41,870 bases of DNA from Mageeibacillus sp. UBA5770 (GCA_002418705.1 DIEQ01000098.1:1-41870), one strand, 5' to 3'. Shown: positions 8,101-16,335, counted from the stretch's first letter. A program made the numbers and translations. Notes: generated by a model not told the origin, from the sequence alone.

Positions 8101-9576
8101 ATGTCTGATTTGAAAAAGCACGAGTTTTGGTTTGTAACAGGGGCACAGAAGCTTTATGGTGATATTTTCCAGGAGATGGTCAGCCACTCCGAAGAGATCG
8201 CAGCAGCTTTGAATGATGATCCGAATATCCCTGGTACCGTGATCTATAAGCCTGTTGTTACACAAACTTCTGAGATTACAGCTACTCTTGAAGCAGCCAG
8301 CCTTGATCCGAATTGCGCCGGCGTCATCACCTGGATGCACACGTTCTCACCTTCAAAGATGTGGATCGCCGGATTTGCTGCGCTTTCCAAGCCGCTCCTT
8401 CAATTTGATACACAATATAACCGTGATATCCCGTGGGACTCCATTGATATGGATTTCATGAACATGAACCAGTCGGCGCACGGTGACAAGGAACACGGCT
8501 TTATTACCTCCCGTATGCGTCTTCCCCGTAAAGTAATTTCCGGACACTGGAGCAGTACTGAAGTACGCGGGCGCATTGCAGACTGGATGCGTGCAGCCAT
8601 CGGCGTTGCTGTGAGCAAGAAGCTGAAAGTCATTCGTATCGGAGACAATATGCGCGAAGTTGCTGTTACCGAAGGCGATAAAGTGGAAGCACAGATCAAG
8701 CTGGGCTGGCAGGTCAATGGCTGGGGAATCAGCGATCTGACTGATGTAATGGCTCAGGTCACGGATGCACAGATTGAAGCACAGATGGCACAGTATGCCG
8801 AGCGATATACAATGGCTACGGATAACCTGGATGCAGTTCGTTTCCAGGCTAAGGCAGAAACCGCTCTTCGAATGATGTTTGCGGAAGGCGGCTTCGGAGC
8901 GATGACCGATACCTTCCAGGATCTGCACGGCATGGAACAGCTCCCGGGACTTGCCATTCAGAATATGATGGCTGACGGTTACGGATTCGGCGGAGAAGGC
9001 GACTGGAAGACAGCAGCGCTTGTCCGCGTCATGAAGCAGATGGCACTCGGACTCACCGGCGGTACTTCTTTCATGGAAGATTATACATATCATTTTGAAC
9101 CCGGCAATGAGTATGTTCTCGGTGCCCATATGCTTGAAGTCTGCCCGACACTTGCTTCTCACAAACCGAGAATTGAAGTGCATGCACTTGGCATCGGCGG
9201 CAAGAATGATCCCGCACGTATTGTGTACGACGGAGCTGGCGGAGATGCCATCCTCGCATCGCTTGTTGACATGGGCGGAAGACTCCGCCTGATCGTCAAT
9301 GATGTCAAGGCCGTTGAACCGCTTCAGAAGATGCCCAAGCTCCCGGTCGCACGTGTTATGTGGAGGCCTATGCCTGACATTTCTACCGGTACAGAAGCCT
9401 GGATTCTCGCCGGCGGAGCTCACCACAATGTAATGAGCTACTCTTTGAAGGCAGAGCATATGAGAGACTGGGCCGAGATGATGCAGATTGAATTCGTTCA
9501 TATCAGTGAGAAGACAACCATTCCGGCTCTTCGTCAGGAACTTCTCTGGAATGATCTCGCCTGGAAATTACTGTAA
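8101..9576 (+). CDS. araA: L-arabinose isomerase
   Basis: This 491-residue cytosolic enzyme interconverts L-arabinose and L-ribulose, the first step after uptake. The length matches the family. The opening EFWFVTGAQKLYG is typical of AraA, as are WMHTFSPSKMWI (about residue 80) and the region carrying catalytic glutamates, GTSFMEDYTYHFE (about residue 320). Conserved histidine-rich stretches (LEVCPTLA and GGAHHNVMSY) are present. The start has AGGAGG 8 nt upstream. It lies 64 bp after araR and is probably cotranscribed with it. A hairpin separates it from araD. A long open frame on its opposite strand (8353-9501) is a coding shadow. Confidence 0.97.
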   Translation: MSDLKKHEFWFVTGAQKLYGDIFQEMVSHSEEIAAALNDDPNIPGTVIYKPVVTQTSEITATLEAASLDPNCAGVITWMHTFSPSKMWIAGFAALSKPLLQFDTQYNRDIPWDSIDMDFMNMNQSAHGDKEHGFITSRMRLPRKVISGHWSSTEVRGRIADWMRAAIGVAVSKKLKVIRIGDNMREVAVTEGDKVEAQIKLGWQVNGWGISDLTDVMAQVTDAQIEAQMAQYAERYTMATDNLDAVRFQAKAETALRMMFAEGGFGAMTDTFQDLHGMEQLPGLAIQNMMADGYGFGGEGDWKTAALVRVMKQMALGLTGGTSFMEDYTYHFEPGNEYVLGAHMLEVCPTLASHKPRIEVHALGIGGKNDPARIVYDGAGGDAILASLVDMGGRLRLIVNDVKAVEPLQKMPKLPVARVMWRPMPDISTGTEAWILAGGAHHNVMSYSLKAEHMRDWAEMMQIEFVHISEKTTIPALRQELLWNDLAWKLL

Positions 9577-9593
9577 TCAGCAATAAATAAAGA

Positions 9594-9623
9594 ACCCCGG
9601 TCTATTTTGCTGCAGACCGGGGT
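9594..9623 (+). promoter_or_regulatory. Intercistronic hairpin between araA and araD
   Basis: Perfect 10-bp arms (ACCCCGGTCT, 9594-9603, and its complement, 9614-9623) enclose a 10-nt loop and are followed by CCTGCTATG with no U-run. It probably stabilises or processes the araA message, or tunes the araA:araD ratio, rather than ending transcription. Confidence 0.6.
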
Positions 9624-9648
9624 CCTGCTATGTAAAAGAGGTAGAATT

Positions 9649-10356
9649 ATGCTTGAAGAATTGAAGAAGTCAGTCTATGAAGCCAACATGGCATTACAGG
9701 CACATGGCCTGATCGTATTTACATGGGGAAATGTTTCCGGGATTGACCGCGAAAAAGGACTTTTTGTCATCAAGCCATCCGGTGTGCCTTATGAGGAACT
9801 TAAGGTTTCTGACATGGTTGTTATGAACATGTCCGGCGAAAAAGTGGAAGGTGACCTGAATCCTTCATCGGATACACCTACACATCTTGCACTATATCAT
9901 GCCTTTGAGGCAGCTGACGGAATTGTACATACACACTCAAGATGGGCGACGATCTGGTCGCAGGCCGGCAGGGGCATTCCTGCTTACGGTACAACTCACG
10001 GCGATTATTTTTACGGTGAAATTCCGTGCACCCGGCTCATGACACCTGAAGAGATTGCCGGACAGTATGAACTTGAGACGGGCAATGTCATTATTGAGAC
10101 TTTTGAATCGAGACAAATTGACCCGGCACAGGTTCCTGCGGTTCTTGTTCAGTCTCACGGTCCGTTTACCTGGGGCAAAAATGCAGCCGACGCCGTTCAT
10201 AATGCCGTCGTCCTGGAAGAGCTCGCGATGATGGCCTGGCACACTGAGATGATTCCTGCATCTGCCTCCCGCGATCCGATGCAGGATGTTCTGCTTGATA
10301 AGCACTTTCTGCGCAAGCACGGTCCGGGCGCCTATTACGGCCAGAAAAAAGACTGA
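9649..10356 (+). CDS. araD: L-ribulose-5-phosphate 4-epimerase
   Basis: This 235-residue class II aldolase-fold enzyme converts L-ribulose 5-phosphate to D-xylulose 5-phosphate, which enters the pentose phosphate or phosphoketolase route. Visible motifs are TWGNVSG (about residue 25), [10 protein letters not shown], the phosphate-binding [11 protein letters not shown] and the zinc-binding pair in [11 protein letters not shown], with the later His in [25 protein letters not shown] is typical of AraD. ATG 9649 follows AGAGGT, whereas the upstream in-frame start at 9607 lies inside the intercistronic hairpin. It closes the recognised arabinose pathway genes. Confidence 0.96.
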   Translation: MLEELKKSVYEANMALQAHGLIVFTWGNVSGIDREKGLFVIKPSGVPYEELKVSDMVVMNMSGEKVEGDLNPSSDTPTHLALYHAFEAADGIVHTHSRWATIWSQAGRGIPAYGTTHGDYFYGEIPCTRLMTPEEIAGQYELETGNVIIETFESRQIDPAQVPAVLVQSHGPFTWGKNAADAVHNAVVLEELAMMAWHTEMIPASASRDPMQDVLLDKHFLRKHGPGAYYGQKKD

Positions 10357-10393
10357 ATATTTGAAGAGCGAATAACTGATTGAGGTGCCTTTC

Positions 10394-10624
10394 ATGACAT
10401 ACAAGACAAAAAGATTCCGATATTTGTTTTTCGGGTCACTGACGGGATTCTTTGCCGTCATTTCACTCATACTTCTGATTGTTACAATGGAGACCATAAC
10501 AATCCTGTATCTGTTCGTTCTCGGATGTGTCAGCGGATTTGAGTTTTATAACTGGTTTAAGATCAGGAATATAAAGGATGAACCGAAGCCCTCTCCGAAG
10601 TTGCCTGACGAAGGGCCGCTGTAA
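10394..10624 (+). CDS. Small hypothetical membrane protein
   Basis: A 76-residue protein with a basic start (MTYKTKRFRY), two hydrophobic segments (about residues 10-30 and 36-53) and a short charged, proline-rich tail (KDEPKPSPKLPDEG). It should sit in the cytoplasmic membrane as a hairpin with the tail in the cytosol. GAGGTG lies 6 nt before ATG 10394; a GTG at 10385 is also possible but overlaps that ribosome site. It starts 37 bp after araD and is followed by a terminator, so it may be the last gene of the arabinose transcript. I do not recognise a family. Confidence 0.6.
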   Translation: MTYKTKRFRYLFFGSLTGFFAVISLILLIVTMETITILYLFVLGCVSGFEFYNWFKIRNIKDEPKPSPKLPDEGPL

Positions 10625-10656
10625 AGCGATTTTCCAGTGTTTAGGAGGATTTTATG

Positions 10657-10695
10657 CCCGGCTTCCTGCTTATGCAGCGGCCGGGTATTGTTTTT
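10657..10695 (+). terminator. Intrinsic terminator ending the arabinose region
   Basis: CCCGGC (10657-10662) pairs with GCCGGG (10680-10685). An inner CTGC/GCAG stem is capped by TTAT, and TATTGTTTTTC follows. A good-looking AGGAGG-ATG just upstream (ATG 10654) would open a 41-codon frame running through the terminator and is judged accidental. Confidence 0.7.
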
Positions 10696-10696
10696 C

Positions 10697-10725
10697 TTGC
10701 AATTGGTGCCGGTTTTCTTTATAGT
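10697..10725 (+). promoter_or_regulatory. Promoter of the QueT-type gene
   Basis: TTGCAA (10697-10702), a 17-bp spacer and TATAGT (10720-10725) predict a start near 10731. It directly follows the terminator of the previous unit and gives a leader of about 108 nt. Confidence 0.6.
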
Positions 10726-10730
10726 CTATA

Positions 10731-10838
10731 CGGGGCTGACGGATTCCTTTTGACGCGCATTCAATGTGGTACGTAAGCCCGGGTACATATGCTCCGGTCG
10801 ATGACGCTTCGACAACTAAATTTTGGAGGAAAATATTC
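10731..10838 (+). promoter_or_regulatory. Structured leader of the QueT-type gene, possible riboswitch
   Basis: The predicted 108-nt leader can form GGGCT/AGCCC (10733-10737 with 10776-10780), a TTGA/TCAA hairpin inside it, and GTCGA/TCGAC (10797-10801 with 10809-10813) just before ACTAAA and the ribosome site. QueT genes in Bacillota are often governed by preQ1 riboswitches. I cannot match this sequence with confidence to preQ1 class I, II or III from memory, so the call rests on position and foldability. Confidence 0.4.
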
Positions 10839-11390
10839 ATGACAAAGAAACAGAACTCTTCTGCAGTTGGAACTCTCTATCTGGCGACCTCTGCCGTAAT
10901 TGCAGCGCTGTATGTTGTGCTGACCCTGCCTTTTGCACAATTCGCTTTCGGACCGATTCAGTTCAGGCTCGCTGAAATTATGGTCGTACTCCCGATATTC
11001 ACGCCTGCGGCCATTCCGGGATTAACACTCGGATGTTTTCTGGCGAATCTTCTAAACCCGAACAACCTTGGACCGATTGACATTGTGTTCGGATCAGCGG
11101 CAACTCTGATTGCTGCCGTGATGACCAGGTGGATATCTGTAAATGCGGTTCGAATTTCCGAACGTCCACGCGATATCCTGGCGCTGGTTCCGCCGGTTCT
11201 TGTAAATGCGCTTGTTGTCGGAACATACCTGTCCTTCCTGCTGACCGAGGGTCCGGTTACGGCAGCCGTCATCGCACTGAACATACTTTATGTCGGATTA
11301 AGTGAAGCTGTTGTTGTCTATGCATTGGGCTTCCCGTTCCTTCTTGTTTTGAAGAAAACAAAAATTGACAGGATCTGGAAGAAGAATTGA
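10839..11390 (+). CDS. queT: QueT-family transporter (substrate-binding part of an ECF importer)
   Basis: A 183-residue membrane protein with five or six hydrophobic segments. It carries the family pattern AALYVVLTLPFAQFAFGPIQ, then RLAEIMVVLPIFTPAAIPGL and NPNNLGPIDIVFGSAATLIA. QueT proteins are predicted to import queuosine precursors (preQ1 or queuine) using the shared ECF energy module, which is not encoded here. The start at 10839 follows TTGGAGG. The methyltransferase gene overlaps its ribosome site with the queT stop, so the two form an operon. Substrate is inferred from family, not shown by the sequence. Confidence 0.85.
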   Translation: MTKKQNSSAVGTLYLATSAVIAALYVVLTLPFAQFAFGPIQFRLAEIMVVLPIFTPAAIPGLTLGCFLANLLNPNNLGPIDIVFGSAATLIAAVMTRWISVNAVRISERPRDILALVPPVLVNALVVGTYLSFLLTEGPVTAAVIALNILYVGLSEAVVVYALGFPFLLVLKKTKIDRIWKKN

Positions 11391-11396
11391 GGTTTT

Positions 11397-12011
11397 ATGG
11401 CACATTATTTTGAAGAGAATCCTACGAGTCCGTCTGATCCAAAATTCCTGGAAGCGCGTTTCCACGGAATTGACTTTTTGTTTTCATCGGACTCCGATGT
11501 TTTTTCCAAAAAACAGATTGATTTCGGCACTAAGCTTCTGCTTGATACTGCCATTTTGGATCTGCATACGCGCTGTATCAAAAAGGGCCGTGTACTGGAC
11601 CTTGGTTGCGGCTATGGTGTAATCGGAATTACGATGAAGCGTGTTTTTCCGGCTATGGACGTAGTGATGGCCGATATCAATCAGCGTGCCCTGGCGCTTG
11701 CCAAAGAAAATGCCAGGACCAATCACAGTCCCTTCGTTACGATTGTAGCTTCAGACGGGTGGGAGAACATGGAAGGCTCTTTTGATATCGTGATGACCAA
11801 TCCGCCCGTGCGAGCGGGTAAAAAGACCGTGTTTGCCTTTTACGACGGCGCATTCGAGCATCTCGCGCCGGGCGGATTTCTTTATGTTGTACTTCAGAAA
11901 AAACAGGGTTCCCCATCAAGCTTCGCGCACCTTGAAGAACTTTTCGGGAACTGTGAGGTTATTGAAAAGGAAGGCGGCTATTGGATTATGAGGTCGCAAA
12001 AGAGCAAATAG
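11397..12011 (+). CDS. Class I methyltransferase, RsmC/YbxB-like
   Basis: A 204-residue SAM-dependent methyltransferase. It shows the SAM-binding loop LDLGCGYGVIG (about residue 65), an acidic strand end (VVMADINQRAL) and the NPP catalytic motif (MTNPPVRAGK, about residue 130), typical of enzymes that methylate amino groups of RNA bases. Single-domain proteins of this size resemble Bacillus YbxB, related to the 16S rRNA guanine-N2 methyltransferase RsmC. The exact target is not determinable. It starts 6 nt after the queT stop, with GAGGT overlapping that stop. Confidence 0.85.
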   Translation: MAHYFEENPTSPSDPKFLEARFHGIDFLFSSDSDVFSKKQIDFGTKLLLDTAILDLHTRCIKKGRVLDLGCGYGVIGITMKRVFPAMDVVMADINQRALALAKENARTNHSPFVTIVASDGWENMEGSFDIVMTNPPVRAGKKTVFAFYDGAFEHLAPGGFLYVVLQKKQGSPSSFAHLEELFGNCEVIEKEGGYWIMRSQKSK

Positions 12012-12038
12012 TCACACCTGGACAGCGGAGCCTTCTTT

Positions 12039-12066
12039 TTGCACGGGACTATTTTCGTGGTAAAAT
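12039..12066 (+). promoter_or_regulatory. Candidate promoter of the mrp gene
   Basis: TTGCAC (12039-12044) and TAAAAT (12061-12066) are separated by 16 bp, giving a start near 12073 and a leader of about 45 nt before the mrp start. Confidence 0.5.
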
Positions 12067-12119
12067 AAACTTGTGATGGAAACATCTCAGTATATAAGAT
12101 ATGACATCGGAGGAGTACT

Positions 12120-12980
12120 ATGTCTTCATGTGACAGTTGTAAAAGCAAAGATTCATGCGGGTCGGCATCTACTGGAAGCTGCCCGAGTGAAAACGAACAG
12201 GGGCCGGCTTCTTTACTGGAAGCACTTCATAACGAATCATCCGTCAAGAGGGTTTTTGGAATCTGCAGCGGCAAAGGCGGCGTCGGAAAATCGCTGGTTA
12301 CTTCGGTAATCGCAGCCAAGCTTGCACGTGACGGCTATAAAGTCGGAATTCTGGATGCCGATGTCACAGGTCCTTCTATTCCGAAGGCCTTCGGACTGTC
12401 CGGTCAGCTGAAGGGCAGCCAGGAAGGCATTATGCCTGCCATTTCACATTCAGGAATTCAGATTGTATCGGTAAATCTTCTCATGGAGAATGCCGAGGCT
12501 CCGGTACTGTGGCGCGGTCCTGTAATTGCAGGTGTAGTGAAACAGTTCTGGACAGATGTTATCTGGAAAGAGCTTGATGTTCTGCTGATTGATATGCCTC
12601 CGGGCACGGGTGATGTCCCGCTTACGGTTTTCCAGTCGATACCCCTCGACGGTATCTTTCTGGTCTCGACACCGCAGGACCTGGTCTCAATGATCGTCAA
12701 CAAGGCCAGGAATATGGCTCTGATGATGAAGGTCCGTATCCTCGGATTTGTCGAAAACATGAGTTATATTACCTGTTCACACTGCGGAGAGAGACAGTCG
12801 ATTTTTGGTGAGGGCGGTGTTGATAAGGCTGCGGCTGAGCTGAATGTACCGGTGTTTGATAAGGTTCCGGTTGATCCGTACGTTACTTCACTGGTTGATT
12901 CGGGTGACATTGAGAAGATCAATACAGATATTCTCGACAACACCGTCAAGTTTATTGAAGAGCTCATCGACAAGAAATAA
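12120..12980 (+). CDS. mrp: Mrp/NBP35-family P-loop ATPase, iron-sulfur carrier
   Basis: A 286-residue cytosolic protein thought to bind and transfer [4Fe-4S] clusters. The deviant Walker A CSGKGGVGKS is at residues 50-58, a Walker B-like LLIDMPPGTGD near 155, and the cluster-bridging CxxC at Cys219-Cys222 (TCSHCGE). The N-terminus is Cys-rich (Cys4, Cys7, Cys13, Cys21). Eukaryotic and archaeal Nbp35 proteins also carry N-terminal cysteines that bind a cluster, though the spacing here was not matched exactly. GGAGG lies just upstream of ATG 12120. The lipoprotein gene follows after 38 bp. Confidence 0.93.
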   Translation: MSSCDSCKSKDSCGSASTGSCPSENEQGPASLLEALHNESSVKRVFGICSGKGGVGKSLVTSVIAAKLARDGYKVGILDADVTGPSIPKAFGLSGQLKGSQEGIMPAISHSGIQIVSVNLLMENAEAPVLWRGPVIAGVVKQFWTDVIWKELDVLLIDMPPGTGDVPLTVFQSIPLDGIFLVSTPQDLVSMIVNKARNMALMMKVRILGFVENMSYITCSHCGERQSIFGEGGVDKAAAELNVPVFDKVPVDPYVTSLVDSGDIEKINTDILDNTVKFIEELIDKK

Positions 12981-13018
12981 TCGACGGAATTCACGCAATT
13001 ATCGGGGAGATTGGAAGC

Positions 13019-13555
13019 ATGAGAAGCAGAAGTTTTCGTTATGCGGGACGGTTGTTGATGCTGGCAGCGGCTTTCATTACCTGTGTCTGCGCATTAAGCG
13101 CATGCAGCGGTTCATTCGGGAAATCTTCCGGGAATTCTTCCGCATATCTGGGTGAATACTCCTATAATTCCCCTATATCCGCCATGGTGTATGAAGACAT
13201 GGGTACGGAGGGGGCAGGTATTCAGTACCGCATGGTAACGGATTACGATAAGCTGATTGCGTATTCTCCCGTTCCTGTCTGTCTCTATTTTTACGGCGGA
13301 CTTGATACCGATAACAGCGGAATCACTGCCGATGTCGAGCAAATGGCTGAGAATTACCACGATAAGATTCTATTTGTATCTGTTGACGCCGAACAGAATA
13401 ACGAACTTGCTTCGCATTTTGAATTAGAAGCTTTACCGGACTTTGTTTTATTGGAAAACGGGTCCTTAAAGGCTTCTTTTTCGAGTTTTGACGGAAAAAC
13501 ATGGGCCGGACGCGATTTGGAAGAATGGATTCTTGCAAACATCGACATCTCCTGA
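13019..13555 (+). CDS. Thioredoxin-fold lipoprotein lacking the CXXC motif
   Basis: A 178-residue secreted lipoprotein. A basic start and hydrophobic segment end in the lipobox ALSAC with Cys29, then a Ser/Gly-rich linker. The rest looks like a thioredoxin fold: VPVCLYFYGG (where WCxxC would be), KILFVSVDAEQNNELASHFELEALP with the cis-proline, then DFVLLENG and a C-terminal helix (DLEEWILANI). The redox CXXC is absent, replaced by GGLDTDNSG, so a thiol oxidoreductase role is doubtful and a binding or chaperone role possible. The start has a modest GGAAG. It follows mrp closely and may be cotranscribed. Confidence 0.75.
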   Translation: MRSRSFRYAGRLLMLAAAFITCVCALSACSGSFGKSSGNSSAYLGEYSYNSPISAMVYEDMGTEGAGIQYRMVTDYDKLIAYSPVPVCLYFYGGLDTDNSGITADVEQMAENYHDKILFVSVDAEQNNELASHFELEALPDFVLLENGSLKASFSSFDGKTWAGRDLEEWILANIDIS

Positions 13556-13590
13556 GACGAAGATGCCGGAAGTGACAAAGGAGACTAACT

Positions 13591-14157
13591 ATGATTATGT
13601 ATGATTTTAAGCATGCAATTGGTCAGGACAGTCATCGGTTTGTTGAAGTCGACGAGAACGGAAATCCAAAGAATCCCGATGACAATCGGAAACTTATCCT
13701 CGGGGGGGTTGTCATCCCCGGCGGAAGGCCGCTGAAGGCAAACAGTGACGGTGATGTCATACTGCACGCACTGACCAACGCCATATCGGGTATTACCTGT
13801 GTTAATGTGCTTGGACTAAAAGCGGACCGACTTTGCCTCGAACAGGGAATCAGGGACAGCAGGAAATATCTTGAGCTGGCCATTGATGATCTCGATGGGT
13901 GGGATATCAATCATGTTTCATTTTCCATTGAATGCATGACGCCCCGGCTTGCAGAGCATATAGAGAATATTCGTACAAGTATCGCCGATATCCTTCAGAT
14001 TCCGCCTAGCTCCATCGGTATAACAGCTACTTCCGGCGAAGGGTTAAGTGACTTTGGCAGGGGAGAAGGAATCATGGTATTCTGCAGCATCACTGTGCGT
14101 CTGGCATTCGGCGATTTTTCAGAAGATCTGCCCACAGGAGGTCCTCTGGAGTTGTAA
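13591..14157 (+). CDS. Divergent IspF (YgbB) homologue
   Basis: This 188-residue protein resembles 2-C-methyl-D-erythritol 2,4-cyclodiphosphate synthase of the DXP isoprenoid pathway. Family landmarks are GQDSHRF (metal ligands Asp13 and His15), SDGDVILHAL (His59) and ATSGEGLSDFGRGEGI. Differences are notable. The HSDGD motif reads NSDGD (Asn51), the FPDTD loop is missing, a 15-residue insertion rich in Asn/Asp/Pro lies at about 18-34, and the protein is about 30 residues longer than typical IspF. Either it is a specialised form or it has lost synthase activity. Its 3' end overlaps the convergent ispD gene by 68 bp. The start has AAGGAGA 8 nt upstream; Met3 is an alternative. Confidence 0.75.
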   Translation: MIMYDFKHAIGQDSHRFVEVDENGNPKNPDDNRKLILGGVVIPGGRPLKANSDGDVILHALTNAISGITCVNVLGLKADRLCLEQGIRDSRKYLELAIDDLDGWDINHVSFSIECMTPRLAEHIENIRTSIADILQIPPSSIGITATSGEGLSDFGRGEGIMVFCSITVRLAFGDFSEDLPTGGPLEL

Positions 14158-14866
14158 TTTTGATATTTGTATACGAGCCTTCAACCAGATAGACGGGCAG
14201 GCCGATAGCTTCCGCAAGGGAAGTGTCGTCGGTTGCGGCCCGTTTTTCTTTTTGACCTGCTTCATATGACTTTAGCAGAAGTGAATAGGTAAACGCCTGG
14301 GGGGTCTGTATTGCAAAAAGCTTCTCCCGGTCCGGTGTGCCGGTCACTCTGCGGTTCTGTGCTGAATCTATTTGCTTAATTGTATCCTTGACCGGTACTG
14401 CTGCTGCGCAGATGCCGTGAATTTTCGCGCCTTCAAGACACCTCTGCAGTGTATCCGATTCAACGAAACAGCGGGCACCGTCATGGATGAACACTACATC
14501 CTCCTCGGCGGGGACTATGCTGAGTTCCTGCAGTGCGCAGACGCCGTTCCATACAGAGTCCTGCCTTGTCGCACCGCCGGGAATAATTTGTTCGATAAAA
14601 GATATTTTGTAATCATCACAGATTTTCCGGACTTCCGGGACGGCTTCCGGCGAAGTAACGAGGATTCCGTGCATGGAAAAAGTACCGGCCGCCTTACGCT
14701 GTGCAGCAAATTCTTCGAAGGCGATAAGCGTTCGGGCGAGAACCGGAATGCCGCCTACAGGAATAAGCTGCTTACTTGCATGGCCTCCCATGCGCCGGCC
14801 CTGGCCTGCAGCAGGAATAATGACATATAGCCGGTCAGATTTTGCCGGGTCAGATGAAGCCTTCAT
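14090..14866 (-). CDS. ispD: 2-C-methyl-D-erythritol 4-phosphate cytidylyltransferase
   Basis: A 258-residue enzyme of the DXP isoprenoid route that joins CTP and MEP. The CTP-binding start IPAAGQGRRMGG is at about residues 17-28, followed by KQLIPVGGIPVL. HDGARCFV, GTPDREKLFAIQTPQAF and the C-terminal GSYTNIKITTPEDLLWA are all typical. The length is slightly above the usual 230 because of an extra N-terminus and an insertion near residue 55. The ATG overlaps the radA stop by 4 nt, so it is coupled to radA, with AGGAGAGG inside the radA end. The tail overlaps the IspF-like gene. Confidence 0.95.
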   Translation of the reverse strand: MKASSDPAKSDRLYVIIPAAGQGRRMGGHASKQLIPVGGIPVLARTLIAFEEFAAQRKAAGTFSMHGILVTSPEAVPEVRKICDDYKISFIEQIIPGGATRQDSVWNGVCALQELSIVPAEEDVVFIHDGARCFVESDTLQRCLEGAKIHGICAAAVPVKDTIKQIDSAQNRRVTGTPDREKLFAIQTPQAFTYSLLLKSYEAGQKEKRAATDDTSLAEAIGLPVYLVEGSYTNIKITTPEDLLWADLLKNRRMPDAQ

Positions 14867-16335
14867 AGTGTACCTCTCCTGGGTTTTTTCTCGTTCTCCG
14901 CGGCGAAAAGCACATCCATCGCTTCGGATAGTGTATCAGCATAAATAAGCTCCGGAAGAACAGGGGCGTTCGCCGAGGCTGAAGTTGTTTTGGCGGAGCG
15001 GGTATTTCGCTGCTTGCCGATGCGGTCGATTCCGGATTTGTTGCTTCCGGGCAGGATGCACGAAGAGAACCCGAGGCGTGCAGCCTCGGTAATGCGGCGC
15101 TCGATATCCCCGATCGGGCGAATTTCCCCGGTCAGTCCCACTTCGCCGAGGACGAGGGTGTCAGGACGTACGGGACGGTCTTTGAGAGCCGAATAGACAG
15201 CGGCCAATATGGCAAGGTCACATGCAGTCTCGGTAATCCGGAGACCTCCGACAACGTTAATATAGGCGTCCATGTTGTTGATACCGGCAGAAAAGTTCTT
15301 CTCAAGTACAGCCAGAAGCATTCCGATACGGCCTCGGTCGAGTCCCTGGGCCATGCGCTGGGGCGTGGAATAACTTGATGGATTCAGGAGGGCCTGTATC
15401 TCGACGAGTACCGGACGGGTACCCTCCATGCAGGCCGTTACGACGGAGCCGGGAACCTGAATCGGACGTCCTGACAAAAGAAGCGTGGAAGCGTTTTCAA
15501 CCTCAGTAAGCCCGATATCCGTCATTTCGAAAAATGCGAGTTCACCCGTCGCGCCGAAGCGGTTCTTAACTGCACGCAGCATGCGGTAGGGGCTGCTGTT
15601 CTCGCCTTCAAAGTAGATTACGGTATCGACCATGTGCTCAAGAACACGGGGGCCTGCAAGGGCACCGTCCTTTGTTACATGGCCGACAAGGACAATTGTG
15701 ATCAGGAGGTTTTTAGCAAGCCGCAGCAGCCCCGCGGTAACCTCGCGGACCTGACTGACGCTGCCCGGAGCGGATGAGAGCTCTTCCGAGAAAAGTGTCT
15801 GTATGGAATCGATGATACAAAGAGCGGGCTTTGAGGAGGAGATTGTCTCGGAAACCTCCTCAAAAGAAGTCTGTGTACAGACGGTAATGTGATTTGTCTC
15901 GATCCCGAGCCTGGAAGCGCGAAGACGGATCTGAGTCTTGGATTCTTCCCCGGAGACATACAGTACATTACCCTTGGTTTTAGCCAGATGACTTACCTGC
16001 AGAAGAAGCGTTGACTTTCCTATGCCGGGATCGCCGCCTATAAGGACAAGGGATCCGGTGACAAATCCGCCGCCGAGTACCCTGTCAAGTTCTTTAAGTC
16101 CTGAAGTGTAGCGCGGATTATCATCCTCGGACACTTCGGAAAGCAGCACGACATCATTGCCGCTGACCCATCCCTGCCGCATGGAAGGCTTTGTGGAAGC
16201 CGACGCCGCGCGTGATTCATTCGTGCGTTCTTCAACCAGGGAGTTCCAGGTCTGGCAGGAGGGGCACTTTCCCATCCATCCGGAGGTCTCATATCCGCAG
16301 GCGTTACATACGTAAATTGACTTGCTTTTAGCCAC
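14863..16335 (-). CDS. radA: DNA repair protein RadA (Sms)
   Basis: A 490-residue RecA-like ATPase that helps process recombination intermediates by extending D-loops. The N-terminal zinc finger has Cys10, Cys13, Cys24 and Cys27. Walker A GDPGIGKST is at 101-109, Walker B near 171, and the RadA signature KNRFG at 257-261. A Lon-protease-like C-terminal domain follows. Near residue 445 a Ser/Thr/Ala-rich stretch (NTRSAKTTSASANA) interrupts the usual C-terminus. The start is a GTG at 16335 with GAGGGG about 6 nt before it; no nearer ATG precedes the zinc finger. It heads a two-gene unit with ispD. Confidence 0.96.
   Translation of the reverse strand: MAKSKSIYVCNACGYETSGWMGKCPSCQTWNSLVEERTNESRAASASTKPSMRQGWVSGNDVVLLSEVSEDDNPRYTSGLKELDRVLGGGFVTGSLVLIGGDPGIGKSTLLLQVSHLAKTKGNVLYVSGEESKTQIRLRASRLGIETNHITVCTQTSFEEVSETISSSKPALCIIDSIQTLFSEELSSAPGSVSQVREVTAGLLRLAKNLLITIVLVGHVTKDGALAGPRVLEHMVDTVIYFEGENSSPYRMLRAVKNRFGATGELAFFEMTDIGLTEVENASTLLLSGRPIQVPGSVVTACMEGTRPVLVEIQALLNPSSYSTPQRMAQGLDRGRIGMLLAVLEKNFSAGINNMDAYINVVGGLRITETACDLAILAAVYSALKDRPVRPDTLVLGEVGLTGEIRPIGDIERRITEAARLGFSSCILPGSNKSGIDRIGKQRNTRSAKTTSASANAPVLPELIYADTLSEAMDVLFAAENEKKPRRGTL

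Noticed and set aside
8353..9501. A 382-codon open frame on the minus strand inside araA
   Set aside because: It lies entirely opposite a well-conserved enzyme gene, matches no recognisable family and has no ribosome site. It is explained by codon bias of araA.
10654..10779. A 41-codon frame with a good AGGAGG-ATG start
   Set aside because: Its first codons form the stem of an intrinsic terminator and it runs through the promoter and leader of queT; the protein has no recognisable features.
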